Shown piece by piece: positions 35,101-47,900 of a stretch of DNA of 64,000 bases; within the stretch, counting starts at the first letter, position 1; every line of letters starts with the position of its first letter. The position numbers were made by a program, and so were the translations under genes. This DNA is from Dromiciops gliroides (lineage: Eukaryota; Chordata; Mammalia; Microbiotheria; Microbiotheriidae). The stretch covers positions 3,212,334 through 3,276,333 of the forward strand of contig NC_057863.1 of the NCBI RefSeq assembly GCF_019393635.1, read 5' to 3'. The notes under the pieces were generated by a model, which was not told where the DNA came from, did no database searches, and worked only from the letters and a program-made list of their open reading frames with translations.

Positions 35101-38100
35101 GGGATAGAGCATTAGGCCTGGAATCAAGAAAACCTGAGTTCAAATTCTGCCTCAGACACTTATTAGCTGTGTGACCCTGGGCAAGTCACCTAACCTTTGT
35201 TTGCCTTAATCTAGTGGAGAAGGAAATGGCAAGCCAATCTGGTATCTTTGCCAAGAAAACCACATGGACAGTTGAGTCCATGGGGTCACAAAGAGTCAGG
35301 CACAGCTGAACAACAAGAACAACCCATTTATGAAGGAATAAAATAGAGAATGAGAGGTAGGAGGGCAGAACTCTTGAGAACATCTGAGAGAGGCAGGGCA
35401 GGAGTGGGGATTGGGAGCTGGGTCAGAGATGAAGGAAGAGAGCCTGGAGAGCTGCCCCAAACCATTCTCTAAGTAGAAATGTTAGACTTGGTGATGGGCA
35501 TCATTACTGCAGCCTTGTTACTGGCCCAGTATTGAGAGAAATGGCTCATTGATAACTCTCTTGTCTTTACAAAATAAGAGGTGGGGGAGGGGGTGTGTGA
35601 AAACTCGGTTCCTGCTAAATGAATGACAGGGCATCTTTCTTCCTTCTGAGCATAGACTGGCTTCCAGTGTGCTTCCTGTTCAGCCTCCTACTGGGTCAAA
35701 ACAAATGGATTTCACCATACAAGATGGTGGAGGGAGGAAGGCTTGGTTAGCGGCTCATCTGAAAAAGATCTGGGGGTGTTGGTGGACTGCAAGCTTAAAG
35801 GGAGTCAACAGTATGATGAGCCAGCCAAGGAAACTCTTGGGATCTGAAGCTGGTACCGCCATCTTCTGCCTGAGGCAGGAACCATTGGCGATGTCATATT
35901 CACTGTAGAGTGTCTTAGCAAATCTATGCAGAGCAAGGCAACCAGGATTTGGAGGAGACAGGAGTCCCTCCCCTGAAGCTCGGTGGACGGAGCCAAGGAC
36001 CTTTGGAGAAAAGAAGATGTAGGGAGCTATGGGTGCATGAGGTCATAGATCTAGAGCTGGGAGGCATCTCAAGGACATTAGTACCGTTTTACAGATAAGG
36101 AAACTGAGGCCAACAGTCCCAGCTCTCCTGGAGCTAATGAGGACGTCAGACTCCGAACCCAACATCCTTCCCACTGGCTGCATTCCCTCCAGTCCAACTC
36201 ACAAACAGGCATCTTCTCTGAAGGCCTGCGGTTAGGAGTCGGGACTAGCTTTGTTCTGCTTGGCCCGAGGGGACAGAACTAGGAGCAACAGGCTGAGGTT
36301 GCAAGCTTCCTAAAGAGGAGAGTGATGTCCTCAGCTCCTTGGGAGGTCATGAGTTACCTGTCCCTAGAAGTCTTCCAGCAGAGGCCGCAGGGTCCCTTGG
36401 CAGGAGAGTGTAGAGGGGGTGTTTTGTTCGGGATAAAATGGATGAGGTGGCGTGGAGAATGCAGGGCTCGCACCCTGTGGGCTGGAACTTCTTGGGGACA
36501 TTCTCCTCTAGAAGTAAAATGGGCTTTGGGGATTTTCTGCAGGCCGCTGCTCCCATCAGAGGACAAGGAGGAAGCTCGGGGCCAGCTTGTTTGTCCTCAT
36601 TGTGCCGCTGGGGGTGGGCACTGGCTGGCTTGCCTTGGCTCCTCCGGCTCCAGCTCCCATGGAATTCCGTGGAGCTCAGAGAAGACTTCTGGGAAGTGTG
36701 CTGCAGGTACCATGAATGATAAAGGCCTGGCAGGGGTTTGGGCCCCAATCTCCTCCACTCTGCTGCCAAAGGGATCTCCCTGACACTCAGCTGCCCCAAC
36801 ACAAGCTCTTCTGTGTGGCTCTGGAAGCCCCGGCTGCTCTTAGCTCTGCTGCCCTCCACACACCCAGTGATGTAGCCGTGCTGGTTGTGCGTCCCCCCCC
36901 CCAGCCTCCTGGAAGTCCTCCCCCTCCTGCTTGAGGCCTTTCTCAGTGCCTTCCCCTTGCTTCTAGTTGTATCTTCCAGGCACTAAGTTGTTTGCACGTT
37001 GTCCCTCCCAGAACATGAGCTCCTTACATGCTGTCTCCCCGCCCCCAGGCCCCTAGAATGTGTTTCTGCTTTCCCTTCTTTTATTCCTCTCTAGCTCAGA
37101 GTATCATTGCTGGCACATAGCCCTTAATAAGTGCTTCCTGACCTACTGCCTGCAGCTTATATTGTTCCCCCCCCCATCCACCCCAAGCTTCTTGGCTTCT
37201 GGGGGCCAAAAGCCCCCAAAGTGAGGCTGAGTTGGGCTGGGGAGCACTTCTGAGTCTCCAGTTGTGGGTGTTTTCTGGACCCTGACTGAGGTCCCACTAA
37301 GTCCTTGAGGTTGGAGGTGCCACATGTGGGCTTTTCACTGATCTTCTGGTGTGATGTTTGCTGAGGGGTTTTATTCTTTTTGGTTTTGTTTCCCAGGAAA
37401 ATACGGAAGCCCTTGGCTACATGCTGGGGGGGATCGGACTGATTGTTTCTTGGACTTCCCGGATCCCTTCATTCTCTAAAATAGTAAGTCAGCCCACGTC
37501 CAGGCAGCTTCTTGGGGGTGGTTCCCTCTGGGGAGACTAAATCTTTGGCCAGGGAGGCACAGAGTAGCGGCATCATCCCTCTTCAGGGGCCTCCAGCCCT
37601 TCCTAGTTCAGCAGAAGTTGCTTCTGTGACCTATGTGTCTGCTCTGCACTGCCCTGGTCTTGAGCTGCTACAGACAAGATGGGGAATAGTCAGACAGCCA
37701 ATGGTCCAGCCCGGGATGAGCTGGGGGACAAAGGGTCCTGTCTCCTTTACCCCTGAGGAGCTGAAATTACAGAACTCCCATCAGGCAGTGTGGGCTAATG
37801 CAAAGCACTCCAGATGTGGGGCCCCAAACTCTAGGCTGGAGCCAGCCCTGTACAAATGACCTTGGGTAAGTCAGGGTTTCTCAGACACTTTACATGCACC
37901 AACTCACTCAATTCTCACAGCGAAGTGCTTCTTGGAGGTGTGATTGGCTCCACTTCACAGGTGAGAAAACTGATGCAGGCAATGGTGAAGTGACTTGCTT
38001 GGGGTCATACAACTAGTAAGGGCCTGAGGCAGGATTTGAATGCTTGTCCTGGCTCCAGTCTAGTGCCCTGCCCACTGTATCATTGCCTCTTGTGGAGAGG

Positions 38101-41100
38101 TGCTGTGTGCACAGCTCCTCATAGGAGGCCAGGGACAGCCCTGGCTCCAGGAGGGCCAGATTTCCGCAGCTAGATCAGTGCTTGTTCTGGGCAGAGACCT
38201 GGCCCCAGATGTCCCAGCCTCCTTCACCTGGGCTTGGTCTGTCCTTCCAGGCTCCCCACCCAAGCTTCTTGGCCTTCTAGTAATGAGGCCCCTGCACAGG
38301 GGCCTGGGAATGAACTGTTAGTGACCGCACAGGCCCCTGGGGCCCCAGGGGCTGGAGAGAGCAAATGCAAGTTTCTTTGTCGAGGGCCACAGCAGACCCT
38401 CAGCCTCCTGATGAGCCATTGTCGATGGCTAATGGCGGGCCCAGGAGCTCACTGCTCAGCTGGGACCAGAGCAGAGGGCTCTGCCAAAGGGGCTGACCTG
38501 AGCATCTCCTCCCTAGTAGCGTGTGCCCCCCCCCCCGCCCCCTCGCCACTTGTCTGGGAGCTGTCTGGGTCCTCACAAGCCAGGGGAAGAGCCAGGCAGG
38601 AATGAGGGGGGTCCTGCCTCAGGATGTTGGGAAATGCTGGTCACAGCTGTGCTGGGCCACCCTGGCCAGGTCCCTTTCCACTCCCCCTACCCCACCTGTC
38701 AGTTTTCTCCTCAATAAAATGGGACGATCACATCTGCATTCCCTCCAGGGAAGATGCACAAAGTGCTGACGATCCTCGGGTCACCTGGAGAGGGAGTGAC
38801 TGCCATCCCCGCCTCCTGCCATCCCCGCCTCCTTCCCTCCTAGGCTCACTGCATTGTCCACAGCTGACCTGGCAGAGAGGGGGAAACAAGACCAGGCCAC
38901 CACAAGAAGCGAGAAGAGAGGGCTCAGGGTTCAGGACCATGGTCAGTGCCTCTGGAGGGGTTCAGGCAGTCAGGGCACGATCTCAAACTGGAAAAGCCAC
39001 CCCATTTTGCAGAGGAAGAAACTGAGACCCCAGAGGGGAAGTGATTAGCCCAGGGTCACACTGGCAGGGAGTCTCTGGTTCTAGAACGTCCTGCTGCCTT
39101 GGTGGGAGGAGGAGCGCACTTTTTTTTTTTTTTTTTCTGTGGGGCACTGAGGGTTAAGTGACTTGCCCAGAGTCACACAGCTAGTAAGTGTCAAGTGTGT
39201 CTGAGGCTCGATTTAAACTCAGGTCCTCCTGAAACCAGGGCCGGTGCTCTATCCACTGCGCCCCCTAACTGCCCCCCCACCCTGGGAGCACACCTTTTTG
39301 TACATCCAAACATTTCAGGACTCCCACATGAGAGCATTTGTACCACTAGAATTCATGTGTCCTAGGGGGGAAAGTGGAAGGGCTTGGAGGCCAGGAGACT
39401 TGGGTTCCAATCCCACTTCCAGCACTTGGGAGCTGTGCGACTGTGAGTCACTAACCCACTCTGGGCATCTATCTGGTTTCTTTCCTGTAAAATGGAGATA
39501 ATAGGAACCCATAGAGGCTGCCCTCAGAGGTCTCACATGAGGCCATGGGTGTCAGGTGCCCCTCCAGGGGCTATTCACTGACAGACACACTCAGGGACCC
39601 TCTTAGATCCTTACACCCAAGTGTGTCACACACTGGCTCACTGACAGATTTGTGCACCCGTGGGAGCCACCCATCCAGAAGAGATGCCTTCATTTCCAGG
39701 GACAGCCCAGCTCCTATAGGAGCTGCAGGAATGCTGCCCCTGGAAGTGTGAGGTAGCCAGGGGCTTTCCTTTGGTCCCAGCTTCCCAGACGCTGTCCCTG
39801 CCCGGGCAGATCCTTCTCTCAGAAGGGCCAGTGAAGCTGTGACCCTGCCCTCTGGCTGGTTAGGGGTCAGGGGAGCTCTCATTGGATGCCCATCCCCACT
39901 ATGTTCCAGCAGCATCCTCCCAACCCTTCCCCTTCCCTCTCCAGCCCCACCCCCAGCCTTGTCTGTCTCTCCCTCCCTCTTCCCCCTCTCTCCTTTCTCT
40001 CTGTCTTTGTCTGTCTGTTTCTGTCTCTGTCTCTCTATCTCTGTCTCTGTATGTGTGTGTCTCTGTCTGTTTCTGTCTCTCTCTTTCTCTTGGTCTCTGT
40101 CTCTTTTTCTGTTTCTTTCTGTCTCTCTGCCTCTGTGTCTGTCTCTGTATCTATGTTTCTCTCTCTTTCTCTGTCTCTATCTCCATGTATCTCTGCCTCT
40201 ATCTCTGTGTGTGTCTCTGCTTCTCTCTGTGTCTGTCTCTGTCTGTCTCTATGTTTCTCTCTTTCTCTGTCCCTCTCTATCTCTGTGTGTCTGTGTGTTC
40301 ATCTCTCTCTCTCTGTCTCTGTCTCTCTGTCTTTTTCTCTGTCTCTCTGTCTCTGTCTGTCTCTCTGTCTGTCTCTGTCTCTGTCTCTCAGCCTAGATGG
40401 GAAGGGACAGGATCATGAGCACCAGCCCACCCCCTCCCCCAGCTGGCCACCAGGCATTCCTGGGGATGCTCATGGCTGGGCTGTGCCCTCACGTCCTCCG
40501 TGGGAGACACTGGATTGTGAAGCATTTACTGAGTGTGTCCAGTTTCCTCATCTGTAAAGGGAAGGAAGGGCTAGACTAAGACTTTCAAGGCCCTTCCAAC
40601 TCTCTGGTGAATAATCGTGATCATTTACATAGAACTTTAAGGTTTGCAGAACACACTACAGATAGGACCTCTTTTCTCCTCACAACAGCCCTGTTATTAC
40701 CCTCATTTACAGATGAAGAAACTGAAGCAAACAGGGTTAAGTGACTTGCTCAGGGTCACTCAGCTAGTAAATGTCTGAGGCCACATTTGAGTTCAGGTCT
40801 TCCTGACTCCAGGACCAACCTTCTGTGCATTATGGCGCCACCTAGTGGATGAGGCAATGAGTGGAGAAAAGTGAGTCTGAGTGTAGACCCCGGGTCTGGA
40901 CTCCCAGAAAAGAAAGGGGACCCTGGGAAAGGTGGGTGGGAAGGACGTTGCAACCCCAAACAGCTGCCCATGGTTTATATCTCTTCCTTGGGGTGCTTGC
41001 TGCTTTGCCCGTGGCACGTGTCCCAACTCAGGGACATGTGGAGCAGGTTGGGTAGGTGGGTGAGGGACAGAGGTGTAGTGACAGAGACAGAGAAAGGGGA

Positions 41101-41350
41101 ATGAGAGAGAGGGAGAAAGAGGGAAATGAGAGATGCCCAGACAGACACTGAGACAGAGAGAGGGGAATGACAGCGAGACAGAGAAAGAAAGAGGCAGAGA
41201 GACAGAGACAGAGACACAGATGGAGAAGGAGAGGGGGAGAGGAAAGGAGAGAGGAGGAGGGAGGGAGAGAGTAGGGGAAGGAAGGGAGAGACAGAGAGGC
41301 TGAAAGACAGATAAAGGAGAGAGAGATAGAGGGGGGAAGAGGGAGGGAGG

Positions 41351-41417
<67 letters not shown>

Positions 41418-44400
41418 GGGGGAAAGACGAGGGAACTGGGGTAATACTGGACAGGCTGAGGATTCAAATGGATTTGTTATTGTTTATTTTTCTTATTCCC
41501 CCCGCCCCCAACATGGAGGAGCACCTGGAGGAGCGGAGAGATTGCTGGGCTGTCAGCTGTTTTTGTTTGTTTTGCTTTGTTTTCCCACCGACCTCAGGCT
41601 TCTGCAGGGATAAATGCTCTTGCCCTGGAGCACTTTTTGTGGGTAGACCGGGCTGAGCCTTCCTCCTCAAGGGTCTGTCAGGAAGCAGCAGCCCCCAGAC
41701 CTCCGTGCCTAACCCTCTTCTCTTTCCCCAGTACCAAGGGAAAGCATTCCCATGTCTCCACCTGTGGGCCAGGGGCTTCTCGGCCCTGGCGGGTTTCCTG
41801 TACACCTCTGCCATCGTGGCTCATGATCGGCAGCCGGAATACTTGCTACGTGCCGTTCCCTGGTTCCTCATCTCCCTGGGCGCCTCCACACTTGACCTTG
41901 CTGTATCCTTTCCCTAGCTGAGACCTCCTGGCCCACTCCTCTGCCTTGCCTCTTGTGCAGGGCCAGGGCTGGCAGGGTACAGATGCCCTCCCTCCTTGGT
42001 GATCTGAGGGACCTGTGGAAACCAAACCAAAAATCCAGACAGCACTGGACAGCTCCCCCCCCACCATCTCCGCTCTTGGGTGGGGCAGGTTGGACACATC
42101 CTTTATTCATCCCCTGACCCCTCCCTGATGCCAAGAGTCGCTGATGCTGCAACCCCCTCCCACCACGATCCCGAGAACTAACGGAAAGGCCATTGTCTGC
42201 ACACAGTATCGGCTGGTGGTGCTGCCCAGTGACGCACAGGATACCATCTCCCAGGTGAGGTGCGCGTCATGACCCAGTGAGTCATCCTTTTTCCATGACA
42301 GAGGCACTTGGATGTCTCTCCCTGTCCCCCTCTGCTCATCTTACTCCATCCCTTTCCCCCCTCCTTATCTGAGTAGCCTCTTACCTCCATTGGCCTGTTC
42401 TCTCTTCCTCCCTCCCATCCGTCCTTCCTCTCTGCTTTCCCTCACTCTCTCCCCTTCTCTCCCCTCTTTTTTTCTGCCTCTTCTTTTCCTCTCTTTGTAT
42501 CTCTCTGTTTTTCTCTCTTCTCCATCTGTCTTTTCCGGTTCGTCTTCCTCTTCTTCTTTCACTCTGTCTCCTCTCCTCTCCTCTTCTCTCTTTCCCCCTC
42601 TCTCTCCCCCTGTCTCTTTCTTCTTTTTATCGCCCTCTGTCTCCTCCTCTCCCCTCCCTCCCTCTCTCTGTCTCCTGTGTCTCTCTCCCCCTCCCCTCCT
42701 CCCTCTCCCCTTGTCTCTTTTTTCTCTTCTCCCTCTCTCCTCCCCCTGCCCCACTCCCCTCCCTTCTCCTTTCACATTTACCATAGGAGTCGGGGACAAG
42801 AACTTCATCTTCCCTGTCCCTGCTGGGCCCTTGCTTTAGTCTCTGACCTTTGGCAAACCTCCCAGAAGGAAGGTCTGAAGTTGAATAACTGAATGATGTG
42901 TCCGAGGTAGATTCTTTGCTTCTGAGTTTTGTAGGAGTCTTTCTTTTGGGGAGCCATACGACCTTAACTTCTGAAATCTCAGCTGATTTTCCTCTCCTGT
43001 GTGATGCAAAGCAAAATGAGGCGAGTGCTGGGCTTGTCCGTTGAGGCCACGGAGCCCCCTGACATGCAGGCCCTCCTGACATTCACCGAAAGGGAAGAAG
43101 ACGACAGGCAGGAAGACATGGAGGAGGACAAGGTGTCTCTTTCCTCACCTGGGGCACAGGCGGTGGCAGGGGCAGGGGTCTATGCTGGCACCAGGGCTGG
43201 TCTCAGGCCTCCGACCCTGGCTGTGTGATCAGGGCCTGTCACCGCCCTCTCTGAGCCTCAGGCTCCTTTGGAAATCGATCTCGGCCCTTTTGAGCCGCTG
43301 ACAGGGCTGTTGGGGGGAGGACACAGAGGGGAGAGCCTGAGAACAGGTCTGTATAGTCACCACCATCTGTCACACTTGCCCCGAGCGAGCACTGAGGTTT
43401 GCAAAGCACTTCCCAGGCCTCATCTCATTCAGCTGGCACCTCCCTGCTGAGAGGTCTGATTAGGTCCACTTTAGAGATAAGGAAATCCATGTGGCTACTG
43501 GGCAGGCTTCACCCTCTTCTCTGATGTCCACTGTGATTCATGGGGTGCCTGCAGGGCTGCCAACGTCCATGGCTCCCAAGTGAGTCTCCATCAGGCCCTT
43601 CCCTTCAGTAAACAAGGACTCATTAGGCATTTACTGTATGCCAGGCACTGTGCTAAGAAAGGCCAAGGCATTGTCCTTCCCCCCAGGACGGTGCATGCCG
43701 ATGAGGGAGACAGCACGTGAGTGGCTGTGTACATGCAGGCTGTGGAAATGGGAGGCAAACTGAAAAGAGAAGTCACCAGGACAGTGGTGAGAGACCAGAA
43801 CAGGCTCCTGTGGAAGGGAATTTGACCCAGAAGACCGAGGGATGGGTGGGAGGGGGCAGAGCACTCTGGACTGTCCCATGGGAGCCACAGCAGGAGTAAA
43901 GTACGAGAAGACAGGAATTCGGGCCTTCTATGTGTGGCACCGTGCTCAGAACCTTGCCATTGTTATCTCGCTTGAGCCTCATGACAACCCTGGGAGGAAA
44001 GTGCCGTTATCACCCCCATTTTACAGATGAGGAAAGGGAGGCAAACAGGGTGAAATGACTTGCCCAGGCTTGCACCACTAGTATCTCAAGCTGGATTTGA
44101 ACTCAGGTCTTCCTGACTCCAGGCCTGGTGCTCCATCCACTGCACCAGCCAGCTGCCTCTAAGGAGGAAGAGCTTTACAAGCCAAAGTGAGGGTTTTTTA
44201 TTTGATCTTGGAGGTGCCAGGGAACCCCTGGAACGGGGTAGGGGGGGGGTAGGTGACATGGTCGGACTTTGGCTGCTGAACGGATGCCAGGTTGGGGTGG
44301 GGAGAGCCTTGAGGCAGGTAGACCCGCTGGTCCAGGAGACCACTGTGGTCATCCACAAGTGAGACAGAGCCCCGAACCAGGCTGGGCACTAGGCAGAAGA

Positions 44401-44860
44401 GGACAAGGACTGGGGATGTGGGGCAGGTGGCGACAGACTGGATTGTAGACGGAGTGAGAGAGAAGGCAGAGGTGACGCCTGGCTTGTGGGCTGGGGTGGC
44501 TGTGAAGGTGGAGGCACCATGGATGGGCACAAGCTCTTGGGAAAAGATCCCGAGGTCTGTTTGGGACACGTGGGGTTGGCTGCGCCCCTGGGAATATCCC
44601 AAAGTCAGCCGTGACATGGGAAGTGAGGACATTGGGGGCTGGCAGGTGTTTGGGAAGTCCTGAGGGTGAGGGCGGTGAGGCAGGTCCAGGGTGGCTGATG
44701 GATAATGCCCCCAGGATTTGGATTGGGTGAGCCCCTGAGAAGTGGGTGATGAGAACCTCAGAGGGGAGAGATCACTGGTCCAGAAGTGACCATGGGGAGG
44801 AGGAATGGTCTGACTCTCTGCCTCTCCCTCTCTCTCTCTCTCTCTCTCTCCCTCTCCCCC

Positions 44861-44956
<96 letters not shown>

Positions 44957-47900
44957 CCAGGGAGTCAGGGGCAGGGGAGGGAGCAACACCGGCACTGGAA
45001 AGGGAGGCACAGGCTGCTGTTTCCCGGGAGAGCCAGAAGGTGGAAGAGATGAGAAAGGCAAGGGCTTAGATGAAAGCAGCCTAGTTAGTGATGGATCAGG
45101 CATTCCAGAGAGCAAAGTGGAGGGGGGGGACAGCTGTGGGGAGGGGGGAGCAGGGTTGGGGGGATGGGAATGAGGAAGCTAAAGATAGGAAAGCAAGAGG
45201 GAGGGTGGAATAAGTGGTTGAGCTTTTTCTTTTGTAATGCCCCAACTTTGCATTGTGTAGGAAGAAATTAGGGCAGCTAGGGAGCACCACAGTGCACAGA
45301 GCACCACAGTGCACAGAGCACCCGCCGGATTCAGGGAGACTCATCTTCCTGAGTTCAGATGTGACCCCAGACACTTTCTAGCTGTGTGACCCTGGGCAAG
45401 TCACTTCACCCTGTTTACCTTCATTTCCTCATCTGTAAAAAAAGTTGGAGAAGGAAATGGCCAACCCCTCCAGTGCCTCTGCCAAGAAAACTCCAAATGG
45501 GGTCACAGAGAGTCGGACAGAACTGGAAATAAATGACTGAATAACAGCAAAGGAAGAAATTAGGACTAGTTAAGGGAAAATGTGACTGGAAAACCTAAAC
45601 GTTTGTTGAAACTCGAAATTAAGTGGACTTTCCAGACCACCTTATTCTGTGTTCTCCCCTTGCCTCTTCTTTTCCATTCCAAGAACTCCAACTGGGTCCC
45701 ACTCCACATGCTCCCCCACACCAAGTATCTGCAGAAGATGGCGGCCATTGGCCGGTACATGGAGCTGACCATTGAACACGTACAGGAGGTAAGGGAGCAG
45801 AGAGACAGCTGCTGCTGCCAGCATGTGGACTGGGGTGGACATAGGTGGGGGAGGGGGGCAGAGCTGGTCCCAGGGATCAATGTGAGGAGTGACTTGTAGA
45901 AAGAGTTACTGCTAGGGCAGGCTGAAGACAGAGGCCATGGGAGTCGAGGAGGCTGAGAAACAGGGAGAGTGGAACATCAAAAGCACAGAAGTCCGTGGCT
46001 GGAATGGAAGAGAAGCTGGAGCTAGGGATGGAGCTTGTTTTGGAGGAGAAAGAGTGACTCTGCAGCTCCTAAGAGGGATGGATGACAAGGTCTGCATGTG
46101 ACGGAGGGAAGTGGGAAGGAGAGTCTGCACATGGCTGGGGCGGGTCTGGGAGGAACAAGGACTGCTCAGGTCACTGGGTGAAGGTGCAGAGAGGGAGCAG
46201 AGAAGAGGACAGGGTCTGGACCAGGACTGACTTGGCAATGGGTGGCTGGGTCTGCCAGAGCCTCCTAGCCACGTGCCATCGGGGGCTGGGCATGAGGAAG
46301 TGCCCCTGCCACATGGCAGCTGGGGCAGAGCCCGGCCTGTCCTCCCCTAGTTCTGGCTCTGACCTTGTTTCCCCTTTGGAGTGTTGGTCCTGGCAGGGCT
46401 CAGTCCCAGGGGCCCTGAGACGTCCCTGGCATGGAGTGGGGCCGAGGTCACAGTGGTCATGTGCTCAGACGTCCCAAAGGGTGCTCTGAGCTGAAGTTCC
46501 TTCCCAAACATTCTTTCAAGAAGGTGGATCTGAGGGCAGGACAGTGGAACACCCAGCACAGGGAAGTGAAATCCTCTGAGGTCCCAAGAAATAATTAGGA
46601 AAAGAACTCTCCCCTCTCTGAGGCCCAGATCCTGACCCCAGTGGCCGAGGGCTGAGATGTGGGGCAGGCCATTGTGGGAACGCTGGTCTCAGTGGCCACT
46701 GAGCAGCTGGCGGCACACTGGCCCTGAGTCACAAAGTCCTGCCTCAGACACTAGCTGTATGACCTTGGGCAAGTCACTTAATGCCTGTCTACCTCAGTTT
46801 CCTCATCTGTAAAATGAGAATGCTAATAGCACTGACCTCCCAGACTTGTCATGAGAATCAGTTGAGATCCCATTTGTAAAGCACTTCCCACAGGGCTCAG
46901 CACATAGTAGGTACTTTATAATAGAGGCTTATTTCCTTCCTCATCGGAAGGTGAGCTCCTGGAGGACAGGGACAGGCTCTTGGTTCTCCTTTGTCGCCTC
47001 AGCGCTCAGCACAGAGCCTGGCACATAGTAGGTGCTTGGTCAATGCTTGTCAACAGTGACAGAACCTCTCCAGGCCTCTGTTTCTTCAGCTGAGAGACGA
47101 GGGTTGAGGCAGGGGCCTCTGGGGCCCCTCCCATCTCTAAGGCAGTGGTCTGGGGTAGGTCACATGGCATGTCCCCCTCCTGGGGGCAGATCCTCTCAGG
47201 AGGTGAATTAGGACTAATAGCACTGATCCCAGCCAGGGGCAGGCCCGCCAAATCCCCTATTGGGAGGCCAGCCCCAACCTGTGCAGGGGGGCCCGGGGGT
47301 GGAGATGCCCCCAACGGGAGTCAGCTGTGGGACCAGAAGGGCCCCCGGAGGCCATCTGCTCCAACCCCTCAGCTGACAGATGGGGAAACCGAGGCATGCA
47401 GAGCTTAGGTGACCTGGCCGTGGTCCCACAGCGTCCTGGGGAGGATTTCTAGAGCATCCTGGCAGAGACAGAGATGGAAACTGAGGAAGGCCAGAGCTGG
47501 GGAGCCTCTGTTCAGAGGCCCAGCTTTTGCACGTGGGAGGCAGGATTTACGGATGGCCGCCAGAGGCAGACCCCTCACTCGGGAGGAGGACACCGAGGCC
47601 CCAGGGGCCTCCTGACAAACAGCCGCCCTGTCCCATGGGCGATCCCCCATCCCTGGGTGACCTTGGAGGCCGCTTCAAAGGGTCTGGGAGCACCTGGTGA
47701 CTGGCTGCCAGGACGGTGCTGGTCACTGAGCTGAGCCACAAAGCCGCTGAGTCACCGGCGCCTGGCCTCCCTCCCCCAGCCCAGCTTGGGTTTCTGAGTC
47801 AGCATTGTGCCCTGGGGCCAGGCGGGCTGGGCTTGGCTTTCAGGTGCCTCGTGTTCTCTGTGAGAGCTGGCTTGGCATGGGCTCTTTCCTGCTGCCCTCA

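Larger units (their letters stand above)
34494..36542 (+). other. TMEM44 intron 3
   Basis: Holds an L1 fragment, a longer SINE and a MIR-like relic (about 36036-36180); otherwise unique. Confidence 0.6.
37484..41731 (+). other. TMEM44 intron 5
   Basis: Holds a MIR-like relic (37877-38090), a SINE (39120-39277), a CT-rich tract (39957-40390), a MIR-like relic (40612-40852) and a GA-rich tract (41078-41414). No extra exon is required. Confidence 0.7.
43133..45683 (+). other. TMEM44 intron 7
   Basis: Holds L2/MIR relics (43607-43700, 43918-44158), a (TC)n(AC)n microsatellite and a longer SINE. Otherwise unique. Confidence 0.65.

Noticed and set aside
39839-40557. Leu/Ser/Cys-rich plus-strand frames of 178-223 codons
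   Set aside because: All three frames are open across a (CTGTCT) tract, so this is a repeat artefact and not a membrane protein.
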